From Streptomyces althioticus (GTDB lineage: Bacteria > Actinomycetota > Actinomycetes > Streptomycetales > Streptomycetaceae): a DNA stretch of 38,939 nt. The stretch covers positions 1 to 38,939 of the forward strand of contig BMSW01000036.1 in NCBI GenBank assembly GCA_014649355.1, read 5' to 3'. The notes beneath the pieces are model-generated. The model ran no database searches and had not been told where the DNA came from. It worked only from the letters and a program-made list of their open reading frames with translations. Positions 30,715 to 38,877 of this stretch are shown here, one piece after another; within the stretch, counting starts at the first letter, position 1, and each line of letters begins with the position of its first letter. The translations under genes and the position numbers were made by a program.

Positions 30715-31137
30715 CTACGGTCCCGCGCCGACGCCCGTGAGCTCCCGCCCGGTCACCATCTCGCTCTCGATCCGCACGAACACGCCGTCCCGCAACGGCA
30801 TCCACGAGCGGGGGCCGGTGCGCAGCAGCCGTTCGCGCTCCACCGGGTCGGTCACCACCGCCGCCCGCCCGGTCACCACCACGCTCCAGCCGGACCGGCG
30901 CCCGGCGTGGAAGTCGTCCGCCTCGAACGCCACCACCACCCCGTCGACCGCCCGCACCAGGTCGGAACCGGCGGAGGTGCACAGCACCACCGACCCGTCC
31001 GCGTCCAGGGAGAAGTTCACCGGCAGCACCGCGGGAAGCGCCTGCCGCGTGTACACGACGCGACCGACCGGCGCCTTGCCCAGCAGGCGCAGGCACTCCT
31101 GCCGGTCGAGCGCCCGGAAGCCATCGCTGTGGATCAT
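30715..31137 (-). CDS. Pyridoxamine-5'-phosphate oxidase-like split-barrel protein
   Basis: This is a 140-aa flavin/F420-binding split barrel. The pattern LGKAPVGRVVYTRQALPAVLPVNFSLDADGSVVLCTSAG, FEADDFHAGRRSGWSVVVTGRA and the C-terminal FVRIESEMVTGREL is typical of the small Streptomyces 'pyridoxamine 5'-phosphate oxidase family' proteins. These often bind F420 or FMN rather than make PLP. GGGGAG precedes the ATG. It is divergent from the isochorismatase-like gene, and the 147-bp gap has no clear operator. The substrate is unknown. Confidence 0.87.
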   Translation of the reverse strand: MIHSDGFRALDRQECLRLLGKAPVGRVVYTRQALPAVLPVNFSLDADGSVVLCTSAGSDLVRAVDGVVVAFEADDFHAGRRSGWSVVVTGRAAVVTDPVERERLLRTGPRSWMPLRDGVFVRIESEMVTGRELTGVGAGP

Positions 31138-31284
31138 CTCCCCATCGTCGGTCGCGGAACGGGCTCCGGCTAGGGCCGGACGGCCCCGTCGACGTCGGAG
31201 TACGGCCGGAGGCCCGCGTGGGCGTTCCGTGCCCGCGGCGCTGTCCGGATGCCTGATCCGGCGCGCGGGTGGAACCCTGGACGC

Positions 31285-31821
31285 ATGGGCAAGACCGCAC
31301 TGATCGTCATCGACATGATCAACACCTACGACCACCCGGACGCCGACCAGCTGCTCCCGTCCGCCGAGACCGTGGTCCCGGTGATCTCCGAGCTGCTGGA
31401 GCGGGCGCGGCGCCAGGACGCGCCGGTGATCTACGTCAACGACAACTTCGGCGAGTGGCGCTCGCACCACGGCGAGCTGCTCGACAAGGCGCTGGCGGGG
31501 CAGCACGCGCACCTGGTCGAGCCTCTGGTGCCGGACGAGTCGTCGCTGTTCGTGGTCAAGGCCCGGCACTCGATCTTCTTCGAGACCCCGCTCAGCTATC
31601 TGCTCACCCAGCAGGGCATCGACCAGCTGGTGCTGGTCGGGCAGGTGACCGAGCAGTGCGTGCTCTATTCCTCGCTCGACGCGCACATCCGGCACTTCCA
31701 GGTCACCGTCCCCCGGGACGCCGTCGCGCACATCCACGAGGATCTGGCGGACGCGGCCCTGCGGATGATGGAGCGCAACATGGGCGCACGGGTGTGCGAC
31801 AGCGGCGAGCTGTGGACATGA
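31285..31821 (+). CDS. Isochorismatase-family cysteine hydrolase
   Basis: This is a 178-aa alpha/beta hydrolase with the complete catalytic triad of the family: Asp10 (ALIVIDMINTYDHPD), Lys92 (LFVVKARHSIFFETPL) and Cys125 (VGQVTEQCVLYSSLDA). Known members hydrolyse isochorismate, nicotinamide, N-carbamoyl compounds or ureides; the acyl pocket cannot be assigned here. There is no ribosome site; AACCCT lies six bases before the ATG, compatible with a leaderless start. The nucleotidyltransferase gene follows after 37 bp, with a similar leaderless-looking start, so operon status is open. Confidence 0.92.
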   Translation: MGKTALIVIDMINTYDHPDADQLLPSAETVVPVISELLERARRQDAPVIYVNDNFGEWRSHHGELLDKALAGQHAHLVEPLVPDESSLFVVKARHSIFFETPLSYLLTQQGIDQLVLVGQVTEQCVLYSSLDAHIRHFQVTVPRDAVAHIHEDLADAALRMMERNMGARVCDSGELWT

Positions 31822-31858
31822 CCCGCACGGGGCGCCTCGCCGGGGCGACACTGGGGGC

Positions 31859-32647
31859 ATGAGCCGTCCCGCCCTCCCGCCGCCGGAACTGCGCGCCTAT
31901 CTGGAGGAGCTGGTCCGTCGTACCTCCGCCGTCTGCGGGGACCGTCTGGTGAGCGTCCTCGCCGTCGGTTCGCTCGCCCTGGGCGACTACCGTCACGGGC
32001 GCAGCGACGTCGACGTCACGGTCGTCGCGGACCCGGCCCCGCCCCGCGCGGACCTCATGGCGCTCGCCGCGACGCTGGCCCACCCGGTGCTGCCCTGCCC
32101 CGCCGCCGGTCTCGAACTGGTCGTCTACGGAGCCGGCTTCGCCGCCCGCCCCTCCGGTGAGGCGGGCTACCTGCTCGACCTCAACACCGGACCGTCCCTG
32201 CCCGAACGCGCCGGCTACGACCCCGCGGACGCGTCCGCCTTCTGGTACGTCATCGACCGCTCCGTCGCCCACCAGGCCGGACTCCCGCTGTACGGCGCGC
32301 CGGCGCGGGAGGTGATCGCCGCGCCGGACCGGCGCACGGTGCTCGCCGCGCTGCGCGCCTCCGTGCGCGAACACGCCGACGGGGACGGACACCTGGCCGA
32401 CAACCGGGTGCTCAACGGCTGCCGCGCCACCGTCCACTGCCGTACCGGCCACTGGTTCGCCAAGCGCCGGGCGGGGGAGATCGTCGCCGCGTCCGAGCCC
32501 GCCTTCGAGCCCTTGATCGCCGAGGCGCTGCGCAGCTTCGGACGCCCCCGCGCGGAGGCGGCCGAGCTGCCCGCCGACGACGTGCGGGAGTTCCTGGCCT
32601 GGGTGGCCGCACGCGTCGAGGAGGCGGCCGAGGCCGCCGGGGCCTGA
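31859..32647 (+). CDS. AadA-like nucleotidyltransferase
   Basis: This is a 262-aa two-domain protein. The N-terminal minimal nucleotidyltransferase domain has VLAVGSLALGDYRHGRSDVDVTVVAD, i.e. GS followed by the DxD metal pair. The C-terminal helical region (LADNRVLNGCRATVHCRTGHWFAKRRAGE) resembles the DUF4111 half of ANT(3'')/AadA aminoglycoside adenylyltransferases. An aminoglycoside or another small hydroxylated substrate may be modified, but chromosomal relatives are often not resistance enzymes. GACACT lies six bases before the ATG and there is no ribosome site. It is convergent with the TetR gene, 14 bp away. Confidence 0.75.
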   Translation: MSRPALPPPELRAYLEELVRRTSAVCGDRLVSVLAVGSLALGDYRHGRSDVDVTVVADPAPPRADLMALAATLAHPVLPCPAAGLELVVYGAGFAARPSGEAGYLLDLNTGPSLPERAGYDPADASAFWYVIDRSVAHQAGLPLYGAPAREVIAAPDRRTVLAALRASVREHADGDGHLADNRVLNGCRATVHCRTGHWFAKRRAGEIVAASEPAFEPLIAEALRSFGRPRAEAAELPADDVREFLAWVAARVEEAAEAAGA

Positions 32648-32661
32648 GCCGGCGGCGCCCT

Positions 32662-33237
32662 TCAGTCCGGGCGGACCGAGAGACCGTCCAGCATCAGGTC
32701 GAGCAGCCGCTCCGCCTGCTCCCGCCGGCCGGGTCCGGCCGAGGTGAGGGCGATGCCCTCCAGCGCGGCGCCGATGTCCGAGGCGGGGACGTCGGCGCGG
32801 ATCACGCCGGCCGCCACGCACGCGTCCATGAGCGTGCCCACGGCGGTGTGGATCAACTCGCGGCTGTTGCCGTAGGGGTTGGCGCCCGTCGCCGCGATGG
32901 CGCGCAGGGCGTCGATCATCCCGTGCTTGGTGGTGACGTAGTCCAGGAAGAGCCGCGTCCACGCGCGCAGGGCCTCCTCGGGGCGGTGCCGCTCCAGCAG
33001 GGACGGGACGGAGTCGCAGAGCTGGGCCACCTCGTTGCGGTAGACCGCCTCGACCAGCGCCTCCCGGGTGGGGAAGTTGCGGTAGAGCGTCGCGCTGCCC
33101 ACCCCCGCCTCCTTGGCGATCCGGTCCATGTGCGTGGTCAGTCCCTCCGTGCCGAAGACGCGGGCGGCGGCGGTGAGGATCTTCTCCCTGTTGCGCTGCG
33201 CGTCGGCGCGCAGCGGTCGGGGCGCCTGGTCGGCCAT
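32662..33237 (-). CDS. TetR-family repressor divergent from an SDR
   Basis: This is a 191-aa TetR regulator. HTH region: NREKILTAAARVFGTEGLTTHMDRIAKEAGVGSATLYRNFPTREALVEAVY (about 16-66). The C-terminal ligand-binding domain is all-helical (TetR_C, SACE_7040-like length). It is divergent from the short-chain dehydrogenase with two near-identical operator-like sites between them. It most likely represses itself and the SDR until a small molecule, perhaps the SDR substrate, binds. Confidence 0.92.
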   Translation of the reverse strand: MADQAPRPLRADAQRNREKILTAAARVFGTEGLTTHMDRIAKEAGVGSATLYRNFPTREALVEAVYRNEVAQLCDSVPSLLERHRPEEALRAWTRLFLDYVTTKHGMIDALRAIAATGANPYGNSRELIHTAVGTLMDACVAAGVIRADVPASDIGAALEGIALTSAGPGRREQAERLLDLMLDGLSVRPD

Positions 33238-33266
33238 CTCGTCGGCATTCCTTCCGGGGGCGGCTT

Positions 33267-33321
33267 GCTAAGTGGGGAGGTCTCCACTTAGCGTGGGCGG
33301 AAAGTGGGGACGTCTCCGTTT
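33267..33321. promoter_or_regulatory. Twin TetR operator sites
   Basis: Site 1 (33267-33292) is a 26-bp near-palindrome with 11 of 13 pairs matching; outer arms GCTAAGTGG and CCACTTAGC. Site 2 (33302-33321) repeats the core AAGTGGGGACGTCTCC. The two cores start 32 bp apart, about three helical turns. They lie 30-82 bp from the starts of the divergent TetR and SDR genes, ideal for autoregulation and repression. Confidence 0.75.
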
Positions 33322-33373
33322 CCACCTTAGGTCATGCGACGGCCCGCGGCCGTCCCAGGGAAGGAACCCGACC

Positions 33374-34111
33374 ATGCGGACCGACCAGGACAAGGTCATC
33401 GCGATCACGGGCGCCAGCAGCGGCATCGGCGAGGCGACCGCGCGCCTCCTCGCCGGGCGGGGAGCCCGGCTGGTGCTCGGCGCCCGTCGCGAGGACCGGC
33501 TGAACGCCGTGGTGGACGGCATCATGGCCCGAGGAGGGACCGCCGTCGGCGTCGTCGTCGACGTCACCCGCCGTGCGGACCTGCGCCGCCTCACCGACAC
33601 CGCGCTCGAGCGGTACGGCCGCCTCGACGTCCTCGTGTCCAACGCGGGCACCATGGCTGTGTCCCCGTTCGACGAGCTGCGCCAGGACGACTGGGACGCC
33701 ATGGTCGCCACGCACGTCACCGGCCTGCTCAACGGCATCGGCGCGGCCCTCCCCGTCTTCCGCCGTCAAGGCACCGGACACTTCGTCAACGTCAGCTCCA
33801 CCGCCGCCCGCGTGGTCAAGTCGCCCCAGGCCGTCTACGCGGCCACCAAGGCGGCCGTGCACGTCATCTCCGAAGGGCTGCGCCAGGAGTCCGGCCCCGG
33901 TCTGCGGGTCACCGTCGTGTCGCCCGGCTTCACCCACACCGAGGGGGTCGGCAAGGGGGCGAGCCCCGAGGCCGCCGCCGCGATGACCCGGATGCGCGAC
34001 GAGATCGCCATGCCGCCCTCCGCCGTCGCCTCCGCCATCGGCTACGCGATCGACCAGCCCGCCGGTGTCGACGTCGGCGAGATCGTCGTACGGCCCACCG
34101 CGCAGGCGTGA
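33374..34111 (+). CDS. Short-chain dehydrogenase/reductase
   Basis: This is a 245-aa classical SDR. Cofactor motif TGASSGIG (12-19), NAG at 90-92, and catalytic Ser142, Tyr155 and Lys159 (NVSSTAARVV to YAATK). Arg37-Arg38-type basic residues after strand 2 (LGARRED) suggest NADP(H). The C-terminal PPSAVASAIGYAIDQPAGVDVGEIVVRPTAQ is typical of clavaldehyde-dehydrogenase-like or YdfG-like reductases. AAGGA precedes the ATG. It is controlled, by position, by the divergent TetR gene. The substrate is unknown. Confidence 0.92.
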   Translation: MRTDQDKVIAITGASSGIGEATARLLAGRGARLVLGARREDRLNAVVDGIMARGGTAVGVVVDVTRRADLRRLTDTALERYGRLDVLVSNAGTMAVSPFDELRQDDWDAMVATHVTGLLNGIGAALPVFRRQGTGHFVNVSSTAARVVKSPQAVYAATKAAVHVISEGLRQESGPGLRVTVVSPGFTHTEGVGKGASPEAAAAMTRMRDEIAMPPSAVASAIGYAIDQPAGVDVGEIVVRPTAQA

Positions 34112-34139
34112 CCCGGGGAGTCCCTGCCGCGCGCTCGAC

Positions 34140-34225
34140 CCTGACAACTGTCAGGTACCGGAGACGCGTTGACCGCCCGTACGGTCACGGCGACAGGCCG
34201 GGCGCCCATGACCGGGGCGCCGGCC
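34140..34225. promoter_or_regulatory. Three stacked inverted repeats before secreted-protein gene
   Basis: CCTGACA/TGTCAGG (34140-34155, 2-nt centre), TGACCG/CGGTCA (34170-34187, 6-nt centre) and a stem GGCCGGGCGCC/GGCGCCGGCC with one bulged G (34196-34225) follow one another in the 146-bp gap. The first two look like operator half-site pairs; the third is probably a leader hairpin or the terminator of the SDR gene. Confidence 0.5.
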
Positions 34226-34257
34226 GTGACACCGTACGACGACAGGAAAGAGGGACC

Positions 34258-34707
34258 ATGAGCCGCCGATCGCTCAGGACTCTGCTGGCCGCGGGGGGCG
34301 CAGCCGCGGTGATGGCGCTCCTGCCCGCGACCGCCGTCCACGCCGCACCGTACTCGGGGGGCAACTACGGGGCGTACGCCAGGGAGGGCCAGTACCCCAC
34401 GGTCTCCGGCTGTGCGGGGACCTTCCGCCAGGTCGGCGCCAGGACCTTCGAGGGCATGGCGCTGAAGTACTACTACTCCGACGCCTGCGGCTCGTTCGCG
34501 CGCATCGAGAACGCGCGCGTCAACTGCGCGGCCGTGCTGGAGCGTTCCGACAGCGGCGCGGGACGGGCCGACGGCTGGGTCTCCGAGACCGTGGACGCCG
34601 GCCTCGACTACGCCTACACGAAGATCGGGAACAACCTGAACGGGCGGGTCTCCCGCGCGATCCTCGCGTGCGACGGGCACGCACTGGTGAACACGGGCTG
34701 GTACTGA
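34258..34707 (+). CDS. Small secreted cysteine-containing protein
   Basis: This is a 149-aa exported protein with signal peptide (1-29, MSRRSLRTLLAAGGAAAVMA ... cut after VHA). The mature part of about 120 residues is rich in Gly, Tyr and Ala and has four cysteines (SGCAGTF, SDACGSF, RVNCAAV, LACDGHA), enough for two disulfides. It starts with a Gly/Tyr segment PYSGGNYGAY and ends in NTGWY. I do not recognise a family. AGGAAAGAGGG precedes the ATG. It has its own strong terminator and elaborate upstream repeats, so it appears to be a separately controlled single gene. Confidence 0.82.
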   Translation: MSRRSLRTLLAAGGAAAVMALLPATAVHAAPYSGGNYGAYAREGQYPTVSGCAGTFRQVGARTFEGMALKYYYSDACGSFARIENARVNCAAVLERSDSGAGRADGWVSETVDAGLDYAYTKIGNNLNGRVSRAILACDGHALVNTGWY

Positions 34708-34732
34708 GCGCCGCCGGTCGCGGGGCGCATCA

Positions 34733-34769
34733 CCGAGGGGCGGGCCGGGGCCACCGGCCCACCCCTCGG
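34733..34769 (+). terminator. Terminator with 15 base pairs and one mismatch
   Basis: CCGAGGGG and GGGCCGG (34733-34748) pair with CCGGCCC and CCCCTCGG (34754-34769), with a C-A mismatch inside the stem and a 5-nt loop. It ends the secreted-protein gene. Confidence 0.85.
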
Positions 34770-34913
34770 CCGACGCCCGCCACCGCAGGGAGACGCGGGG
34801 CCCGGGTGTCCCGGACAACCGGCAGGACAGGCGTTGGTGTGAAAACCGTTGTACGCGACCGGACGTGACCGGCACCCTGCAGAGGACGTCCCCGCCCGAC
34901 GGAAGGACAGCCA

Positions 34914-35897
34914 GTGCGACGCAACAGGCTCGGCAAGAGCGACGTGCACGTCACGGAACTGGGGTTCGGAGGCGGTCCGCTCGGCGGGCTGTTCGAGGCG
35001 GTGGACGACGACACCGCCGCGCGGGCGCTGGAGGCGGCCTGGGACAGCGGGATCCGCTACTTCGACACCTCGCCGCACTACGGCATCGGCCAGTCCGAAC
35101 GCCGTGTCGGCGCGCTGCTGCGGGGCAGGCCGCGGGACGCGTGGACGCTGTCCACGAAGGTCGGCCGGGTGCTGGTGCCGCAGGACGACGCCGGCCGCAA
35201 GGACGAGGCCTTCGAGGTGGCCGCCACCCACCGCCGGGTGTGGGACTTCACCCGCGACGGCGTGCTGCGCAGCGTGGAGGACTCGCTGACGCGCATGGGC
35301 GTCGACCGGATCGACGTGCTGTACCTGCACGACGCGGAGGAACACTTCGAGGACGCGCTGCGCGACGGCTACCCGGCTCTCGCCGAACTGCGCGCCCAGG
35401 GGACGGTGGGCGCCATCGGCGCGGGGATGTACCACACGGGCAAGCTGACCCGGCTGGTCGAGGAGACCGACGTCGACGTGGTGATGCTGTCCGGCCGGTA
35501 CACGTTGCTCGACCACAGCGCGCTGGACGACCTGCTCCCCGCCTGCGAGGCCCGCGGCGTCTCCGTGCTCGCCGCGTCCGTCTTCAACTCCGGTGTCCTC
35601 GCCACGCCCCGCCCGTCCGACGGCGCGACCTACGACTACGAGCCCGCCGGACCCCGCACGCTGGAGCACGCCCGCCGCCTGGCCGCCGTCTGCGAGGCGC
35701 ACGGCGTGACCCTGCCGGCGGTGGCGATGGACTTCCCGCTGCACCACCCGGTCGTCGCGGGCGTCGTCGTCGGCATGCGCTCCGCCGAGGAGGTACGGCG
35801 CAACGCGGAGGCGCACGGCAGGACGGTCCCGGCGGGGCTGTGGGCGGACCTGCGGGGCGAGGGGCTGCTGGACGCAAGGGCGCCCCTGCCGGGTTAG
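34914..35897 (+). CDS. Aldo/keto reductase (aldose/fucose dehydrogenase-like)
   Basis: This is a 327-aa NAD(P)-dependent (beta/alpha)8 oxidoreductase. Catalytic tetrad: Asp51 and Tyr56 (YFDTSPHYGIGQSE), Lys82 (LSTKVGR), His in VLYLHDAEE. The overall pattern, including GRVLVPQDD and the long insert before RDGVLRSVEDSLTRMG, resembles L-fucose/D-threo-aldose 1-dehydrogenases. Sugar oxidation is thus a reasonable guess. The start is GTG with GGAAGGA upstream. It is the only gene between the 34733 terminator and the convergent LysR gene. Confidence 0.9.
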   Translation: MRRNRLGKSDVHVTELGFGGGPLGGLFEAVDDDTAARALEAAWDSGIRYFDTSPHYGIGQSERRVGALLRGRPRDAWTLSTKVGRVLVPQDDAGRKDEAFEVAATHRRVWDFTRDGVLRSVEDSLTRMGVDRIDVLYLHDAEEHFEDALRDGYPALAELRAQGTVGAIGAGMYHTGKLTRLVEETDVDVVMLSGRYTLLDHSALDDLLPACEARGVSVLAASVFNSGVLATPRPSDGATYDYEPAGPRTLEHARRLAAVCEAHGVTLPAVAMDFPLHHPVVAGVVVGMRSAEEVRRNAEAHGRTVPAGLWADLRGEGLLDARAPLPG

Positions 35898-35975
35898 GCG
35901 GGGCCCCGTCGGTCACGTCGGAGCGACCCGGCGTCTCGAGCAGCCGGCCGGCTCACGCGGTCGGCCTGTGGTGCG

Positions 35976-36905
35976 TCAGCGTGCCGGGGTCACCCGCACC
36001 GGTCCCGCCGCCACTCCCGCGTCCTGCCGCAACCCCTCGATCAGCGTCGACACCTCCGGACGGCAGGGGCGTCGCAGCACGGCGGCCCCGATGTGCCGGG
36101 CCGGCGTCGGCGCGTCGAGCGGCACGGCCCGTACGCCCGGCAGCGCGGGTGTCAGCGCGACCGTGGGGATCAGGGACAGCCCCACGCCCGCGGCCACGAG
36201 GGAGCGTGCGAAGAAGTAGTCCGTCGTGCTGCCCCGGACGTCCGGGCTGAAGCCGGCGTGCTCGGCGTAACGGCGCAGATACGCCTCCGTCTTGAGGCAG
36301 CCGAGCACCCAGGGCTCGTCCGCGAGCTCGGCGAGGCTCACGGTCGGGCGGCCGGCCAGCGGGTGTGTCCCGGGCAGGACGACATGCAGCGGGTCCTCCA
36401 TCAGGGGGATCCATTCCACGTCGGGTCCCGGGCCGTGCAGGCCGGGCAGCGGTCCGTCGAAGTGGTAGGCGAGCACCAGGTCCACGGCACCCTGTCGCAG
36501 CAGGGGCAGGCTGTCCTCGGGTTCGACCTCCTTGACGTGGAGCACCGTGCCGGGATGTGCGGCCGTCAGACGGGTGAGGGCGCCCGGCAGGAGGTGCTGG
36601 CCGCCGCTGGTGAAGGTGGCGATCGTGAGCCGGCTTCGGCTCGTCCCCAGGCGGTCGATCTCCCGCGCGGCATGGGCGAGTTCGGCGGCGACCGATTCCG
36701 CCGCTCCCACCATGATCCGGCCGGCCTGGGTGAGCGTGACGCCGCGCGTGCTGCGGTCCACGACCGGCGCGCCGAGGCTCCGCTCCAGCGCCGCGATGTG
36801 CTGGGAGACGGCGGAGGGGGTCAGGTGCAGGGCGGCGGCCGCCCGGTTGAAACTGCCGTGCTCCGCCACGCTCCGCAGCACACGGAGCCGCTGCACGTCG
36901 ATCAA
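35976..36905 (-). CDS. LysR-family regulator divergent from epimerase/AKR pair
   Basis: This is a 309-aa LysR regulator. HTH: LIDVQRLRVLRSVAEHGSFNRAAAALHLTPSAVSQHIAALE. The substrate-binding domain begins around residue 88 (RLTIATFTSGGQHLLPGAL). The start proposed is TTG at 36905 with AAGGA six bases upstream; an ATG at 36929 (MVTYEGKL) has no ribosome site. It is divergent from the epimerase-like gene with a roughly 70-bp gap. It likely senses a metabolite handled by the divergent operon. Confidence 0.88.
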   Translation of the reverse strand: MIDVQRLRVLRSVAEHGSFNRAAAALHLTPSAVSQHIAALERSLGAPVVDRSTRGVTLTQAGRIMVGAAESVAAELAHAAREIDRLGTSRSRLTIATFTSGGQHLLPGALTRLTAAHPGTVLHVKEVEPEDSLPLLRQGAVDLVLAYHFDGPLPGLHGPGPDVEWIPLMEDPLHVVLPGTHPLAGRPTVSLAELADEPWVLGCLKTEAYLRRYAEHAGFSPDVRGSTTDYFFARSLVAAGVGLSLIPTVALTPALPGVRAVPLDAPTPARHIGAAVLRRPCRPEVSTLIEGLRQDAGVAAGPVRVTPAR

Positions 36906-36931
36906 CAGTTTTCCTTCATACGTGACCATCA

Positions 36932-36954
36932 AGTCGGCACTTCTGCCGGCGACT
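36932..36954. promoter_or_regulatory. Inverted repeat in LysR/epimerase gap
   Basis: AGTCG (36932-36936) and CGACT (36950-36954) flank a second inverted pair GGC/GCC (36936-36938 and 36945-36947). It is a candidate LysR site; the classical T-N11-A symmetry is not perfect. Confidence 0.35.
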
Positions 36955-36975
36955 GTAAGTCCGCAGCATGAGGAC

Positions 36976-37944
36976 ATGCAACGAGTCTGTGTCATCGGCG
37001 GCAGCCGGTACTTCGGGAAACTCCTGGTGCGGCGGCTGAGGGCGGAGGGGCACCGCGTGACGGTGCTCAACCGCGGCTCGTCGCCCCCGCCGGACGGCGT
37101 CGAGCACCTCGTCGTCGACCGCGACGACGAGCAGGCCCTCACCGACGCCCTCGCCTCCCGGTCCTTCGACGTCGTCGTCGACCAGGTCTGCTACACCCCG
37201 GTCCAGGCGGCGATCGCCGTACGCGCCTTCAAGGGCCGTACGCGGCGGTACGTCATGACGTCCACCATCGAGGTCTACGACCCGGACACCGCGGCGCTGC
37301 CCGCACGCCCACCAGGGGCCCCGGTGCCGGAAGAGACCGTCGACCCGGCCTCGTGGCGGGTGGACATGGACGCGCCCTGGCACGACGCCGCGTACCTGGA
37401 GGCGCACTACGCCGAGGGCAAGCGCCAGGCGGAGGCCGTCCTCACCCGCCTCGGGCCCTTCGCGTTCGCCTCCGTCCGCAGCGCCCACGTACTCGGCGGA
37501 GGGGCGCAGGACTTCACGGGCCGGCTGGCCCACTACGTCGAGCACATCACCCGGGGCAGGCCGCTGGCGGTGCATCCCACGGTGCTGCCCACCGTGTTCG
37601 CCCACGCCGAGGAGCTGGCCGGTCTGCTCCAATGGGCGGCCACGGCGTCCGACTTCACCGGTCCGCTCAACGCGTGCTCGCAGGACCCGGTCGACGTGCG
37701 TCAACTGTGCGCCGTGATAGCCGCCCAGACCGGCCGGGAGCCGGTGTACCGGGTCACGCGGCCCGGGGAGGACGCCTCGCCGTTCTCCTTCGACCGGCAT
37801 TACGCCATGAGCAACTCCCGCGCGGGGCGACTGGGGTTCGCCTTCTCGCGCACCGCCGACTGGTTGCCCGGCGTCGTGGCGGAAGCCCTGGCCGCGGTCC
37901 CACCCCTTGACACCGGACACGACGAAGGAACGGAGCCCTCATGA
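36976..37944 (+). CDS. NAD-dependent epimerase/dehydratase-like protein
   Basis: This is a 322-aa extended-SDR Rossmann protein. Cofactor motif VCVIGGSRYFGKLLVRRL at the N-terminus and VLNRG after strand 2. The usual YxxxK could be the segment AHYAEGKRQAEAVL (Tyr with Lys four residues later). The GGSRYFG form is seen in atypical members whose substrates are unknown, some related to chloroplast CSP41. The ATG is poorly preceded (GAGGA one base upstream) and may be close to the transcript 5' end. The stop overlaps the aldo/keto reductase by ATGA. Confidence 0.87.
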   Translation: MQRVCVIGGSRYFGKLLVRRLRAEGHRVTVLNRGSSPPPDGVEHLVVDRDDEQALTDALASRSFDVVVDQVCYTPVQAAIAVRAFKGRTRRYVMTSTIEVYDPDTAALPARPPGAPVPEETVDPASWRVDMDAPWHDAAYLEAHYAEGKRQAEAVLTRLGPFAFASVRSAHVLGGGAQDFTGRLAHYVEHITRGRPLAVHPTVLPTVFAHAEELAGLLQWAATASDFTGPLNACSQDPVDVRQLCAVIAAQTGREPVYRVTRPGEDASPFSFDRHYAMSNSRAGRLGFAFSRTADWLPGVVAEALAAVPPLDTGHDEGTEPS

Positions 37945-38828
37945 AGTACCGCCGCCTCGGCGACGTCACGGTCAGCGCGATCGGCCTGGGCGCCATGCCG
38001 CTGTCCATCGAGCGCCGCCCGGACGAGGACCAGGCCGTCGCCACCGTCCACGCCGCCCTCGACGCCGGAATCACTCTCATCGACACGGCGGACAGCTACC
38101 ACTGGCACGCCGGAGAGCGCGGACACAACGAGATCCTGGTCGCCCGTGCGCTGGCCCGTTACGGCGGCGACACCTCCCACGTCCTCGTGGCCACCAAGGG
38201 CGGCCGGGGCCGCCCCGGCGACGGCAGCTGGACCGTCGACGCCACCCCCGCCCACCTCAAGCGGGCCGCCGAGGCCTCCCGGAAGCGCCTGGGGGTGGAG
38301 GCCGTCGGGCTGTACCAGCTGCACAAGCCCGACCCCGGTGTGCCCTGGGCGGACTCGGTCGGCGCGCTGCGCGAGCTGCTGGACGCCGGCACCGTCCGCG
38401 CCGTCGGGATCTCGAACGTGACCTCCGACCAGATCCGCGAGGCCCACGCCATCCTCGGGGACGCGCTGGTGTCGGTGCAGAACCAGTACTCGCCCGCCGT
38501 CCGCGACGCCGAGCCGGAACTGCGACTGGCCGCCCGGCTCGGCCTCGCCTTCCTGCCCTGGAGTCCGCTGGGCGGCATCTCCCACAGCTCCCTAGACGGC
38601 CCGTCCGGCCCGGCCTCGACGGACACCGCTTTCCACCGCGTCGCGGGCGACCACGGAGTCAGTCCGCAACGACTGGCTCTGGCCTGGCTGTTGCACCGCG
38701 CCCCCACCGTCATCCCCATTCCCGGCGCGAGCCGTCCCGCGTCGATCCTCGACTCGGCCCGGGCCACGGAGATCGAACTCGGGGCGGAGGAACTGAGGCG
38801 GCTGGAAGCCCCGCGCTCCGGCCCGTGA
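37941..38828 (+). CDS. Aldo/keto reductase (second)
   Basis: This is a 295-aa aldo/keto reductase translationally coupled to the epimerase-like gene. Catalytic residues: Asp48 and Tyr53 (LIDTADSYHWHAGERG), Lys86 (VATKGGRG), His in LYQLHKPDPG. The C-terminal region VIPIPGASRPASILDSARA is the NADP-binding segment. Together with the epimerase and the LysR regulator it forms a small sugar or aldehyde metabolism module. It ends 49 bp before the right-edge transposase remnant. Confidence 0.92.
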   Translation: MKYRRLGDVTVSAIGLGAMPLSIERRPDEDQAVATVHAALDAGITLIDTADSYHWHAGERGHNEILVARALARYGGDTSHVLVATKGGRGRPGDGSWTVDATPAHLKRAAEASRKRLGVEAVGLYQLHKPDPGVPWADSVGALRELLDAGTVRAVGISNVTSDQIREAHAILGDALVSVQNQYSPAVRDAEPELRLAARLGLAFLPWSPLGGISHSSLDGPSGPASTDTAFHRVAGDHGVSPQRLALAWLLHRAPTVIPIPGASRPASILDSARATEIELGAEELRRLEAPRSGP

Positions 38829-38877
38829 GCGCCGAAGCCGGTCCGGTACGTCGCCCGCCGCGTCGACCGAGCGATGG

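Noticed and set aside
31859..32647. Acquired aminoglycoside resistance gene
   Set aside because: Codon use matches the surrounding chromosome, no mobile element is adjacent, and the similarity to AadA is only at the domain level.
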